Source: Halocafeteria seosinensis
Lineage: Eukaryota > Sar > Bigyra > Bicosoecida
Assembly: GCA_001687465.1 (NCBI GenBank)
Contig: LVLI01000422.1
Location: forward strand, 1-34,532
DNA length: 34,532 nt
Direction: 5' to 3'
The notes under the pieces are model-generated. The model made no database searches and was not told the origin of the DNA. It saw nothing but the letters and a program-made list of their open reading frames with translations. Below, one piece after another: positions 1 through 9,800 of the stretch. Position 1 is the stretch's first letter. Every line of letters begins with the position of its first letter. The translations under genes and the position numbers were made by a program.

Positions 1-163
1 TGGATAGGTGGCCTGATATCCACCCTGATCATTCACTCTGATGTGTCCGGATCCATCGTACAAAAGTCAGATGTACGATTTTCTTGGGTGGCGACCGGTT
101 CAGTTTTTTGGAGACTCTAATTCACCAATTATCATTTTATTGAAAGCAATTTCCGTGTTATTA

Positions 164-747
164 TTAAGTCGGTTGGTCAATATGGTCGGTCAGAAGAGTG
201 ACCACTTGGTCATAGGTATCCAAACCGGTTTGGTCTTTGATATCATCCAACCATTCCTTGTAACCGACTAGATTCGGATTCTCAGCATACCAACAATAGT
301 GGATAAAGCAAATCTGATGACGACCGCAACTTTGGATATCCAGATTATCTTCGTTTTGAAATGGAAAGGGGTTCGAGTAATATTGATACCTGTCAGGGTT
401 TTTTACGATTTTTTCCAACAGATACGGCCGATTCTGCCCAGTTCTTCGTTTTTCTCCGGCGACGCCCATGTCAGGGGTTCATCGGGGTATTCGCCATAAC
501 TGTCAAAGTAGATCAAATGATCGGGTTCATCCTCTTTGGGAATCCGGCATATTGAGACCCAATGGCCATAATTCTCTTCAATCAGATACAACAAAATACA
601 CGCCCCATTTTGGGTCAAGCGATCCAGTGACTTGCCATAGATTTCATTGTACGTCAGGATTGGAATGTTTTTGGTCGTGTTGTTCTGTATCTGACTCTCT
701 GACAGGGCTATCTGCTTTAGTTCCTTGATTTTTTGGCGATTCACCAT
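164..747 (-). pseudogene. Adenain-like cysteine protease, split by a -1 frameshift
   Basis: Two overlapping minus-strand frames together make one Ulp1/adenovirus-protease-like cysteine peptidase (PRO of Polintons), which in this family matures capsid proteins. The upstream frame (747 to 403, ATG at 747) carries the catalytic His (GHWVSI, H62) and acidic residue (YFDSYG, D82). The downstream frame (open to 164) carries the oxyanion Gln and nucleophile Cys (FQNED...IQSCGRHQ). The second frame is -1 relative to the first. The break falls near a run of six A on the coding strand (plus-strand T run 409-414), and the first frame reaches TAA at 403-405. A one-base loss in the homopolymer is the simplest reading; a sequencing error or recoding are alternatives. 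The N-terminal part overlaps the small membrane-protein gene by 104 nt. The family call is strong; whether the gene is functional is unresolved. Confidence 0.8.
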
Positions 748-949
748 TTTGCTCTATATTAGAATTGCCATTTTTCCGAACCTCAGTACTGAACCGGCAA
801 ATGGTGGTGACCAAATCACTGTTGGTACAACTGGATGAGCAATTGGATCGTCGCCAATACCGATAAAACAGCGGTATTCCGACGGCTGAGACACTTCCAA
901 ACAGCCCAATGAAAACATAACTGACGATCTCCATTCCTTCGTATATCAT
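644..949 (-). CDS. Small single-pass membrane protein of the Polinton element
   Basis: A 101-aa product starts at ATG 949; an upstream GTG could add two residues but is unlikely in a eukaryotic host. Residues about 8-32 form one long hydrophobic segment (IVSYVFIGLFGSVSAVGIPL) followed by basic residues (YRYWRR), a short Cys/Ser-rich stretch and a hydrophilic, polar tail. This looks like a type-III or tail-out membrane protein. It begins about 15 nt after the stop of the 578-aa gene and its tail overlaps the first 104 nt of the protease gene in another frame. Small membrane proteins of unknown role are common in Polintons and related viruses, but I recognise no family here. The hydrophobic segment and tight gene packing are the only support. 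Confidence 0.55.
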   Translation of the reverse strand: MIYEGMEIVSYVFIGLFGSVSAVGIPLFYRYWRRSNCSSSCTNSDLVTTICRFSTEVRKNGNSNIEQNGESPKNQGTKADSPVRESDTEQHDQKHSNPDVQ

Positions 950-964
950 GGACACGAAAGAAAA

Positions 965-2701
965 TTATTTCAGGCGTTTGGCCAATGATGACGTTTTACC
1001 GCCTTGCTTGTTTGGAAAATTTGGCATTGGCATCGGGGCGAAATCCGATTGAGTACCGCCCTTCTTCTTGCCTTTTTTCTTGTTCCCTTTCTTCTGCTTT
1101 TGCTTCTTGCGGAATTCTTGCTTCATCTTCTTCTTCTCCTCTGGACTGGCCAATTGAAGGGCATCAATTTCCTCTTCGCTTTGGAAGTCCTTTGAGCCGA
1201 TCCCATGGTCTTTACCGGCGTTTCCAAGATTCTTCAGGAAATCAATTCCTTTCTTGACCTCCTTGAATGGATTCTTCCCACCGCCTTGCTCTTGTTCCTC
1301 TTCGTCAGTCTTTTCTTCACCAACCTGTTGTGGTTCTTCGGCTGGTGCTTGGGCTTGACCACTCGTATCCTGTTGGGTTTGCCCTTGTTGGGATTCACCA
1401 CGAATTCGTCTGATCATTCGTTCTTTGGTCTCTCCTTTCCGTGGTTTGAGTCCCATTTGTTGGATTTTCCATATCAAATCTTGTTGATTGAACTTATTTT
1501 TGAGTTGACTGGCGTTGGCTTGTTCTTCGCCACTTTGAATACGGTTCAACAATTGCTTCTTTTGGTCGTTGGGGGAATGTTGTGACGCCTTATCTTCCCG
1601 TTCTTCTTGTTGTAATGTGGATTCGTCAATTCCCCGAAGAAGTGTTAATAATTTCCGTCTCTCTTGTTTGGATAGCCGACTCCATCGCCCCAATTGACTC
1701 AGAAACGATTCCAGACTTCCCAATTTAGCATCCACAAGGCTTTCCATGTACGCTTGTAAGGCATCATCTCTCTTTTGGTTTTGATAGGTTTCCAATAACT
1801 TCAGCACAAAGATATAAAAGATCAAAATAACCCGAATTTTGGGTATATTGCCACCGGCAAAGAGCGATGGGTTACCAATAATGCCTCGGATGGCGGATTC
1901 TAACATGGCTCGCATCTCTTCCAGATTTTTTCGCTTGATTTGGGTACCATGTTCCTCTAGCGTCCGAAGCCCATTGTTTAAGGTCTCCATACGCAGAGAA
2001 CTGAAGGAAGCGGATCCAGCACTTTCACGCCCTAGCGACGAACTGATTTCCTGTATCATCTTTTTCAGTTGAAGGACTTCGCCTCGTTTCTCGGTCAATG
2101 GCAAGGTCTTAGCAAATTGGTTGGGGTTGGACGGTTCATCAGTTTCTTCGGGGTCTTCATCCTCTTCAAATTGATCGAAGTGTTTTTGGATCATGTTTTG
2201 GAGTTGCTTTGACGGTCCCGCTCCGCCGGTTGGCGTTTTTTTTTCTCGTCCCATGATTTCGGCCACCACAGCATCAGCGGTCTCATTATTCTGTACGACG
2301 TCAAATTCTTGTTGTTGTTGCGACGCCAAGCCCTGATAGGGCTGACCAAAGGTGGCTTTCATACGATTTTCAAAATTTAAGGGTTGCTCGGGAAGGGTTT
2401 GACTGGGATGATGTTTCGGGAAGTCAAACTGACCGGCTTCGGATTGTCCCCGAAGCAGATTATATTTGGCCTGTATCAGGGGTTCATCATGGTCGGCCGT
2501 CCGATGTTTGGACGGTTCAGCGATATGCCATGTATCAAAGAGGAAGCGATACTGTCCTAAGATATTGTCACGGGTGGATTCCCCCGTATAGTCCCGCCAC
2601 GGGTCATGTGGTTGCTCTAACTGTTCGGGAGGAATGGCCGACCAACTTCGGAAATCATTGGGTTTGAGATTGAGTTTTCGTTCCATAAGTTCTCTGTCCA
2701 T
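965..2701 (-). CDS. 578-aa element protein with SAP-like motif and Lys-rich tail (possible core/virion protein)
   Basis: No family is recognised with certainty. The N-terminal third is polar and Gln/Pro-rich. Residues about 160-190 are strongly acidic. A hydrophobic stretch (RVILIFYIFVLKLLETY, about residues 287-303) sits in an otherwise helical, charged region and could be a membrane or core helix. Residues about 410-440 (LIWKIQQMGLKPRKGETKER) resemble a SAP-type DNA-binding helix pair. The C-terminus has a dense Lys tract (QKKGNKKKGKKKGG) followed by a Pro/Met/Asn patch. A basic, low-complexity tail with a DNA-binding-like motif suggests a DNA-condensing core or minor virion protein; this is inference. 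ATG at 2701 is preceded by CCATATAGAA. The gene lies 38 nt after the fibre gene and just before the membrane-protein gene, all on the minus strand. Confidence 0.75.
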   Translation of the reverse strand: MDRELMERKLNLKPNDFRSWSAIPPEQLEQPHDPWRDYTGESTRDNILGQYRFLFDTWHIAEPSKHRTADHDEPLIQAKYNLLRGQSEAGQFDFPKHHPSQTLPEQPLNFENRMKATFGQPYQGLASQQQQEFDVVQNNETADAVVAEIMGREKKTPTGGAGPSKQLQNMIQKHFDQFEEDEDPEETDEPSNPNQFAKTLPLTEKRGEVLQLKKMIQEISSSLGRESAGSASFSSLRMETLNNGLRTLEEHGTQIKRKNLEEMRAMLESAIRGIIGNPSLFAGGNIPKIRVILIFYIFVLKLLETYQNQKRDDALQAYMESLVDAKLGSLESFLSQLGRWSRLSKQERRKLLTLLRGIDESTLQQEEREDKASQHSPNDQKKQLLNRIQSGEEQANASQLKNKFNQQDLIWKIQQMGLKPRKGETKERMIRRIRGESQQGQTQQDTSGQAQAPAEEPQQVGEEKTDEEEQEQGGGKNPFKEVKKGIDFLKNLGNAGKDHGIGSKDFQSEEEIDALQLASPEEKKKMKQEFRKKQKQKKGNKKKGKKKGGTQSDFAPMPMPNFPNKQGGKTSSLAKRLK

Positions 2702-2739
2702 TTCTATATGGATGGGGCGAAAAAAAGAAATGGCGGTAT

Positions 2740-5700
2740 TTATCCTAACATCAAATAGGTAAAGGTTTCGGAAGCCCCCAAGCGGTTTTCAATGTGTAAC
2801 TGGGATGAGCCGGTTGAGACAGTGATTTTGCCGTCTGTACCGGTCGTCCCTGAAGGCGTTTGATTGATGGCCGTTTCAAACATTGTACTCCGAAGTACAT
2901 TGGTTTGGGAAATATTATCCCCTGAAACATTGTACAGTATTTCTAACATAGCCCCATTAGAACTAGTGGTTCGGATAAGAAACTTACCCACTTGATGGGT
3001 TGGTGTTAAGGAATGGAAGGAATCGTCATTAATGGTCACGGCATTGGATGTCACCGTGGCGACGCCCACTAAAGTGTGACTGTTCATTTCCACGTTGGAT
3101 TGAGCCGGAAGCGAATACCACCCAAAACGCTGAAAATCATTGGTACCAACGCCGTTGTGATACAAGTATTTGATTTCATCGGCCGATAAAACACGATTCC
3201 AAGTAGCCACCTCATCCAATTCTCCACTGCTTGCTATGGAATCTCCCAAGTTACGTCCCAACGAACTTGTATCCGATCCGGATGAGACGTTACCTCCGCT
3301 TAATGAGGCGTCTATATCCAGACTGCCGTCAATATAAAGTTTCCAATCCGACCCTGTTCTTGTCAAAAGCACATGATGGTACGTGTTAAGGGATAAGGCT
3401 GAAGAAGCATTGGATGCCTCTGCGTTTCCGTTTGTTCTTGTACCTATTCTCAGTATATCGGCCTGCATCTTTAATTCAAACTTATCTCCATTGGAATCCT
3501 TCGCCGAAGCGTAGAGAAACTGGTCTGTGGGTGAATCAGTGGTGGGAAAAAACCAACAGGAAACAGTCAAATCACCTGAGCCAAACGACAAAGCATCACC
3601 GATATCCACATGATCCGACGCCGTGAAAGCAATCGCTTGACCAATCTTACCGGAGACAACCGATGTTCCATTATTTGTCCCATCATGCGTTCCGATGGAA
3701 TCGGCATAGGAATCCGTTCCATCAAATGAATAATAGGCTCTACCCCCACGCCGAAGTTGGGGAATTCCGGCCAATGAGTCGGTATAATTCTTGGTCACGG
3801 CATCGGTACTTTGCGTCGGTGTCCCAACATTCGCCAACCGATGGCTATTCATATTGACGGTGGATTGAGCCGGTCGACTATACCAATCAAAGGTGGCAAA
3901 GTCTTGCGTCCCGTTGCCTCCGTTGTACAGATAACGAATTTCCTCAGGGGATAAGACACGATTCCAGATGCCAAATTCATCAATTCGGTAGCCATTTGCC
4001 ATTGGGTTTCCCAAATCATTGCTAATTGTTGATGTAGAACCGGTCATTGTAGCATCATTGAATATTGCTCCTGATGAATCTTGCGAACCATTCACATAGA
4101 TTGTTCCAGTTGTCCCTTGTCCAGTCATAACAATATGATACCATGTGTTTTGTGACAATGTTGATGATTGGACTTCCTTTTTTGAACCCCCTGATTCCGT
4201 ATAGATTCGGATATAATCACCGCTTTCTTGTGTAATCAGCAATCTATTGCTTGAATCAACTTGACTGATCATCATCATTTGCCCTGAATTTTTATGTTTT
4301 ACATACACCCAAAAACTAAATGAAAAGTCACTTCCGGCCACGTTTAAGGCTGATGACGGGAGTGACACATACGATGTCGTACCATCAAATTCTAGAGAAT
4401 CACCTATTTTTCCACCGCTAGAAATAGTAATATTACCGTTGGCTGTTCCATCATACGTTCCAATGGAATCTTCATAATTCCCATCAAAACTGTAATAGGC
4501 TCTTGCCCCACGACGCATTTGGGGGATTCCGGCCAACGCATCCGTATAACTCTTGGTGACCGCATCGGCGGACGCTGAGGGTTCGCCCAGAGAAACGATA
4601 CGGTGAGAATCCATATTCACGTTGCTTTGGGCGGGACGGCTGTACCAATCAAAGGACTGGAAATCATTGGTGGCATTTCCATTGTGGTACAAGTATTTGA
4701 TTTCAGCCAGAGACAATACACGACTCCAAGCCCCCACTTCATCCAATCTAGCATGGGTTGCTCCCCCATCAAATCCAATTGTTCCACTGTTTGCTGTGGT
4801 AATTGATCCGGATTGTACCGACCCACTGGCTTCCAAGATACCATCCACATAAATTTGAGCCGTTCCACCGGTACTAGTGACAACGATATAATACCACTGA
4901 TTCAATGTACTAAACGCAGACGATGTGGAAAGGTTGGTGGTTGAACCATCGTCGGTAAAAAATGTAATTTTTGAATTACTTGATTGATGGTAGATTGAGA
5001 ATTGATTGGATGACGATCCTTGATGAATGAAAGTTTGATTGCTTGACAATTGGGTTGGATAATACCATACAGAAATGGAAAAATCACCCGTGCCGAAATC
5101 AAAAGCATTTCCGACTTTGACGTGTTCCGTTCCGGCCAAATCAAGAGCGTCGCCTATTTTTCCGCTAGAGGTGGTGGTGGCATTATTATTCGTCCCATCA
5201 TGTGTTCCAATGCTATCTTCGTAAGGATTAGATCCATCAAAACTGTAATAGGCTCTCGCTGACCGTCGCATTTGTGGAATTCCCGCCAAAGCGTTGGTAT
5301 ATTGACGTAGTTGTGTGACTTCGCCCTTGGTGGCTAGGTAGGTGTCTTGCCAATTGTTTGTGCCGTTGCCATTGTTATAGAGGAAAGTAATTTCATCTTG
5401 GGTGAGAACACGATCCCAAATACCTACTTCATCAACAAGCACATTTTTAGCATTTCCAGCGGTTGATCCAATTCGACCTGTAGTCGTGTCGCCAATATCA
5501 CCACTTGCTACCGTGCCCGAATTTTCCAACGCTCCATTGACATATATTTCACCTGACGAACCAGAACGGGTGAAAACAACATAATGCCATTGGTTGGTGG
5601 AATATGTGTTGCTTGTTTCAAAACTAACTTGGGAACTATCCCACGTAAAAAACCGAAATTTGTTAGATGTACTAGTTCCATATTGTAAATGTGTCAGATT

Positions 5701-6249
5701 TCCAGACGACAGCCCATTCATAACAAATGTAACACCATCTTCTTTGGGGTAAATCCACAGACCAACAGTAAAATCACCGGTCGTCCAGCCTAAAGCATCA
5801 CCGACATCAACGTAGGTGTCATTGCCCTGTGTGTCAAACGCATCGGCAATCTTACCTGATGAAATTGTCCCACTACCAACCAACAAACCATCATATTGTC
5901 CTACGGAATCAGCATACCGATTGTTGGAATCATCAAAACTATAGTATGCCCGTCCCCCACGTCTCAATTGGGGCACAGCAACCTGTGTGTCAATATACCC
6001 CTTTGTGGTTGCATCGGATGAACTTGTCGGGGTTGCTACGTTGATTATTCGGTTTGAATCGGCATTAATGTTAGTTGTTGCCGGTGTCTCCGCCCAACGA
6101 TTCTCCAAACGATTGCTGTTATCAAAACTGAAGCCGTTTGAAGCGGTTTTGACATCAATATGGCTATTGCCCGATGCACCCAGACCTTTTCTGAGATCCA
6201 AAGTAGCCTGAATACCCCTGCTTGTCCGTACAAACATTCCGGTTGACAT
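2740..6249 (-). CDS. Fibre-like protein with four LamG/concanavalin A-like lectin modules
   Basis: A 1169-aa protein built from four tandem modules, each opening with AYYSFD and closing with a DE(V/F)(A/G).W.RVL..(E/D)I..LY.(N/G)G signature, typical of LamG/Laminin_G_3 jelly-roll domains. Module starts on the plus strand lie near 5945, 5250, 4500 and 3740, a period of about 700-760 nt. Three linkers repeat (VNM(D/N)SHR(I/L)...DAVTK.YTD.LAGIPQ(M/L)RRG), resembling phage and giant-virus tail-fibre repeats; a related linker (NADSNRI...DATTKGYIDTQV) lies near the N-terminus. The last roughly 110 residues form a separate beta-rich end domain. No signal peptide or membrane helix is seen. This architecture points to a virion surface fibre or receptor-binding protein that recognises glycans; function is inferred. 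ATG 6249 is preceded by ACTATATATC. The modules differ enough in sequence that assembly collapse is unlikely. Confidence 0.88.
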   Translation of the reverse strand: MSTGMFVRTSRGIQATLDLRKGLGASGNSHIDVKTASNGFSFDNSNRLENRWAETPATTNINADSNRIINVATPTSSSDATTKGYIDTQVAVPQLRRGGRAYYSFDDSNNRYADSVGQYDGLLVGSGTISSGKIADAFDTQGNDTYVDVGDALGWTTGDFTVGLWIYPKEDGVTFVMNGLSSGNLTHLQYGTSTSNKFRFFTWDSSQVSFETSNTYSTNQWHYVVFTRSGSSGEIYVNGALENSGTVASGDIGDTTTGRIGSTAGNAKNVLVDEVGIWDRVLTQDEITFLYNNGNGTNNWQDTYLATKGEVTQLRQYTNALAGIPQMRRSARAYYSFDGSNPYEDSIGTHDGTNNNATTTSSGKIGDALDLAGTEHVKVGNAFDFGTGDFSISVWYYPTQLSSNQTFIHQGSSSNQFSIYHQSSNSKITFFTDDGSTTNLSTSSAFSTLNQWYYIVVTSTGGTAQIYVDGILEASGSVQSGSITTANSGTIGFDGGATHARLDEVGAWSRVLSLAEIKYLYHNGNATNDFQSFDWYSRPAQSNVNMDSHRIVSLGEPSASADAVTKSYTDALAGIPQMRRGARAYYSFDGNYEDSIGTYDGTANGNITISSGGKIGDSLEFDGTTSYVSLPSSALNVAGSDFSFSFWVYVKHKNSGQMMMISQVDSSNRLLITQESGDYIRIYTESGGSKKEVQSSTLSQNTWYHIVMTGQGTTGTIYVNGSQDSSGAIFNDATMTGSTSTISNDLGNPMANGYRIDEFGIWNRVLSPEEIRYLYNGGNGTQDFATFDWYSRPAQSTVNMNSHRLANVGTPTQSTDAVTKNYTDSLAGIPQLRRGGRAYYSFDGTDSYADSIGTHDGTNNGTSVVSGKIGQAIAFTASDHVDIGDALSFGSGDLTVSCWFFPTTDSPTDQFLYASAKDSNGDKFELKMQADILRIGTRTNGNAEASNASSALSLNTYHHVLLTRTGSDWKLYIDGSLDIDASLSGGNVSSGSDTSSLGRNLGDSIASSGELDEVATWNRVLSADEIKYLYHNGVGTNDFQRFGWYSLPAQSNVEMNSHTLVGVATVTSNAVTINDDSFHSLTPTHQVGKFLIRTTSSNGAMLEILYNVSGDNISQTNVLRSTMFETAINQTPSGTTGTDGKITVSTGSSQLHIENRLGASETFTYLMLG

Positions 6250-6260
6250 GATATATAGTC
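6250..6260 (-). promoter_or_regulatory. TATATA-type motif directly upstream of the fibre gene
   Basis: The minus strand reads GACTATATATC immediately before the ATG. A similar TATAT block lies directly before the PolB ATG, a TAATAT block before the integrase ATG, and CATATAGAA before the 578-aa gene. This may be an element-specific promoter or initiator, or simply an AT-rich start context. Confidence 0.3.
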
Positions 6261-6453
6261 TGTTTGAATCTTTGAGCGAAAAGATTCAAAGTCAAATCTT
6301 TCTAATTACGGTCGTTGTCTGAAAATGGGACTCCGATCTGCTGTCCCAACACCTCTGGTCTTTGGTAAGTTTTTGAAATTGCGACTAAACGATTTCAGAC
6401 CGCCATTAATGGTAATTACGGTTCGCTGTGCTTTTGGTCTAGGCTTGACGATT

Positions 6454-6756
6454 CTAACACTTGGCATATATTCTATTACTCAATTCTTTAAAATTATCCG
6501 CATCAAAATATTCTTCTATGTTGGCTAAACATTGCTTTACATTACGTTTTTCCATAACACAAGCGTTTATTGCTTTTGCTATAATAGCATAATCTTTTTT
6601 TATTGCTGACCATGATGGTTTGGGTAAGGAATAAATAAAACTTTGACGATCAAATGTAATAAACATTTCATAGCCACCTGTATTTAAATTATGACCAACT
6701 CCTGTGATAATGCCTTCTAATCCCAACTCAAATACTTCAGGTAAATTGCTCTGCAT
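6454..6756 (-). CDS. Hypothetical 100-aa element protein
   Basis: An uninterrupted 100-aa frame from ATG 6756 lies in the gap between the divergent fibre and PolB genes. It has a mixed alpha/beta composition with a Gly-rich N-terminal part (ELGLEGIITGVGHNLNTGGY), an aromatic/Pro stretch (SLPKPSWSAIKKDY) and an amphipathic helical C-terminal half containing two Cys (ACVMEKRNVKQCLANIEEYF). No signal peptide or membrane segment is visible and no family is recognised. The ATG is preceded by AT-rich TTATTTATTAAT, as for other genes of the element. Being the only gene between the two divergent blocks, it could be an early or regulatory gene, but nothing in the sequence proves this. Confidence 0.5.
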   Translation of the reverse strand: MQSNLPEVFELGLEGIITGVGHNLNTGGYEMFITFDRQSFIYSLPKPSWSAIKKDYAIIAKAINACVMEKRNVKQCLANIEEYFDADNFKELSNRIYAKC

Positions 6757-6854
6757 ATTAATAAATAAGCAAAGTCAATCATTTTTCTGGGGTGGGTAAA
6801 AAGAGAGTTGGGTAAAAACCAAAAAGAAAAAATGAATGAAACTAACATCAACTA

Positions 6855-6863
6855 ATCATATAT
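6855..6863 (+). promoter_or_regulatory. TATATA-type motif directly upstream of PolB
   Basis: ATCATATAT abuts the PolB ATG. It follows an A-rich tract and two GGGTAAAAA-type repeats (about 6795-6820). It matches the AT-rich context before the fibre, integrase and 578-aa genes. A role as promoter core is inferred. Confidence 0.3.
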
Positions 6864-9800
6864 ATGTCCGCCAACAAAACCAATCGACAGAAATTGAGGG
6901 AACTCCAGCAAAACGCTAAACCGCTTCGTCAAATGGGATTGATCAGTCGACCGCTTAATAAATTTACCCGACAGCAACTTCAACAAACCATCCAAAGCGT
7001 TGAACCGACCTTCAAACGGCTTCAGTTTGATGAACGAAAGTTCTTGAAGACCGCCACCAATAACGAAATTCGTCAAAAGCATCGACAATTTTTGCTTCAT
7101 GGCCTGTCAAGCCCCAAAACCCGCAAAATCAAAGACATCAAGCAATCGTTAATTCAAAACTATCCGACCTTCCGCCAAATGAACCGCAATAACATCAATA
7201 TTGAAAACATGAACCGCCAACAACTCCAAAACCAATTGCGTGAGTTACGGGAACAGGGATTTGCCGTGGGGAAACTGAACCGAAGCAATTTCCAACTTCG
7301 GCAAGAGATTGTTCAAATTTCGCTTCAAAATCAAGGAAACAGAGGACAAGCCCCTGTGGCTACTGATGAGCAACATCTGCAACCGCAAGTGGTTGATGTC
7401 TCTCAAATGAGTCGCTTTCTCTTTAGTTATAAGATAACCACTGAACCGCAAACCGCCGATTTTATTCTCTTTTCCAACGCTGTTTGGGACACCATGCGGA
7501 AAACACTAGAGCAACATTTCCAAGAAATGAATCTGAAGGTACAAATGGCTGTGTTAGCCTCTTTCTATCGTGCGTCCGACCCTGATGTCCAAATGGAAGG
7601 CCGATTTACCTCGTCCGAAAATGGTCAAACAGCCATTGCCATCATTCAAGGCAATCAAATTGAAAACACGATCGCCGAATTGATTAGTCGGATTGAAAAT
7701 ATGCTAGAACGACATCAAAACAGTGCCAGTGATTGGGTTATCATGTCGGTCAATGCTCTATTTCTGAATATTAGTGAATTTGAACCCTTGCGTGGGGCGT
7801 GTGCCGAGCACAAACTACCGAGATGCTTCAAAAATCGGGGTGTCCTTCAGTTGAGCGGTGGCACAGAGGGCGAATGTGGGTTATGGTCTATATTGGCCGG
7901 TCTTCATTATCATGAAATAACCGACAGAAAAAACATTGGACGTGTTAGCAAATACAAAACCTATCGGGAGGAACTCCATCTGGGACATGCAAAACCACGG
8001 CAAATTGACCAAGAAGTCTTTGGCGAAACGGTATCCACCCGCAAGGGACGAGTGGTTGAATTACCCATTTCAGTCCAAGACTTGGAAACCATTGAACAAT
8101 TAAACCCATGGCTAAGTCTGAATGCCTATACCGTTGAACTGGACTGTGAGCAAACAAGAATTAAAGAATCCCGCATCTTGCGTTCGGTTCGTCCGGCCGA
8201 CCATCATGTCAATCTGTTGCTGTTCCATGGTCATTGGTATCCCATCGTGGATTTTAACCGATTCCTTGGTTCTAATGGTTATGCCAAAGAGTTTTGCTTC
8301 CACTGTCTGCAAGGATTTCATACGACGTGGGCAAATCAAACAACATCACGGCGTCCAACCAAGACCGCCAAAGAAAAATTGGCCGAACATCATCAAATGG
8401 GATGCTATGACAATGAAGGGGCGAAACCAATCCTTCCCAAGAAGGGGGAACACTACTTAAAATTTACCAACTTCCACTGTCAATTGAAACTTCCGGTAAC
8501 TGTCTACTGTGATCTGGAAAGTTCTTTAGTTCCTATTGAAGAGAACAAAGGACAAAGCCAATTGCAATACGAGCATGAGCCCAATTCCATTTGTGCCCGA
8601 GTCGTTTCCGACGCATTTCCGGAATTGACACAAACCAAAGTCTTTTACGACACGAAGGAAATGTGGTGTATCAGTTCCTTTATGTACTGGTTAATTGATC
8701 TGGAAGAACAAGTGGGTCACCGTATTCAATCAAGATATGTGGCTCTGCAAATGACAGACGATGATGAAATAACATTTCGGAATGCCGAATCCTGTCATGC
8801 TTGTGGGGGCACATTGGGAAACGACCGTGTTCGTGACCATGATCATTTTACGGGTACGTTTCGGGGAGCATGTCATTCCAATTGTAATCTCCAAAAACAT
8901 TTTCATCGTAAATGGAAAATGCCCGTCATCTTCCACAACTTAAAGGGGTACGATTCACATTTTTTAATTGATGAAGTTGCCCGTGTGGGTCAGATTCGAC
9001 GGAAAAAGTTGAATGCCATTCCACAAAATGCCGAAAAATTCATCAGTTTTTCTCTAGACAGGATTTGTTTTATTGATTCCCTCAGTTTCATGAGTAGCAG
9101 TCTAAGTGCTTTGGTTGAAAATCTGAAGATGAAAGGGGTGGATCAAACCGTATTCCAAAATCTCTATGCTGAGTTCGGGGACTATCCGCAAGAATCCATT
9201 GATTTAGTTGTTCAAAAGGGTGTTTATCCGTATGCTTACATGGACGGTGATCCTGAACGAATGGATCTAGCGGAATTGCCGTCACGGGAACAATTTTATG
9301 ACCCATTGAGCGAAAGTCATATAGAGGAAGAGGACTATCAACATGCTCAACGAGTCTGGGATCAATTTGATTGTCAAACCTTCCGTGATTACCACGAACT
9401 TTACCTCAAAGGCGATGTCTTGTTACTGGCGGATATCTTTGAAAATTTCCGAGACCTCTGTCTAAGTAACTATCACCTTGATCCTTGCTGGTTTTACGGA
9501 GCACCCGGATTGTCGTGGGATGCCTTCCTGTTGAACATTCAGAATCAGTATTCCTTGGAACTGTTCCATCGTGATCAGTACGACATGTTGCTATTTGCGG
9601 AGCGATGTAAACGGGGTGGTATCAGCATGATAAGTCACAGGTTTGCCAAAGCCAATAACCCGTATCTGTCCAACGATAAATATGACGCAAACAAAGAAAC
9701 TAGTTATATCGTCTATTACGATTGTTCCAACCTCTATGGATGGGCAATGAAACAGAATTTGCCGGTGGGCGGGTTCTATTGGCGAGATGACTTGGACACA

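Noticed and set aside
399-414. Programmed -1 frameshift site in the protease
   Set aside because: The zero-frame context is AAA AAA T with G before it, not a canonical X XXY YYZ heptamer, and no strong downstream structure was evident by eye. A one-base indel is simpler.
985-1585. Hydrophobic plus-strand frames opposite the 578-aa gene
   Set aside because: Shadows of the Lys/Gln-rich antisense gene: Lys codons read as Phe/Leu on the other strand mimic membrane proteins.
8780-8895. A separate endonuclease VII gene inside PolB
   Set aside because: The Cys/His motif is in frame with PolB between Exo I and Exo II, a known insertion in Polinton-type polymerases, so it is a domain, not another gene.
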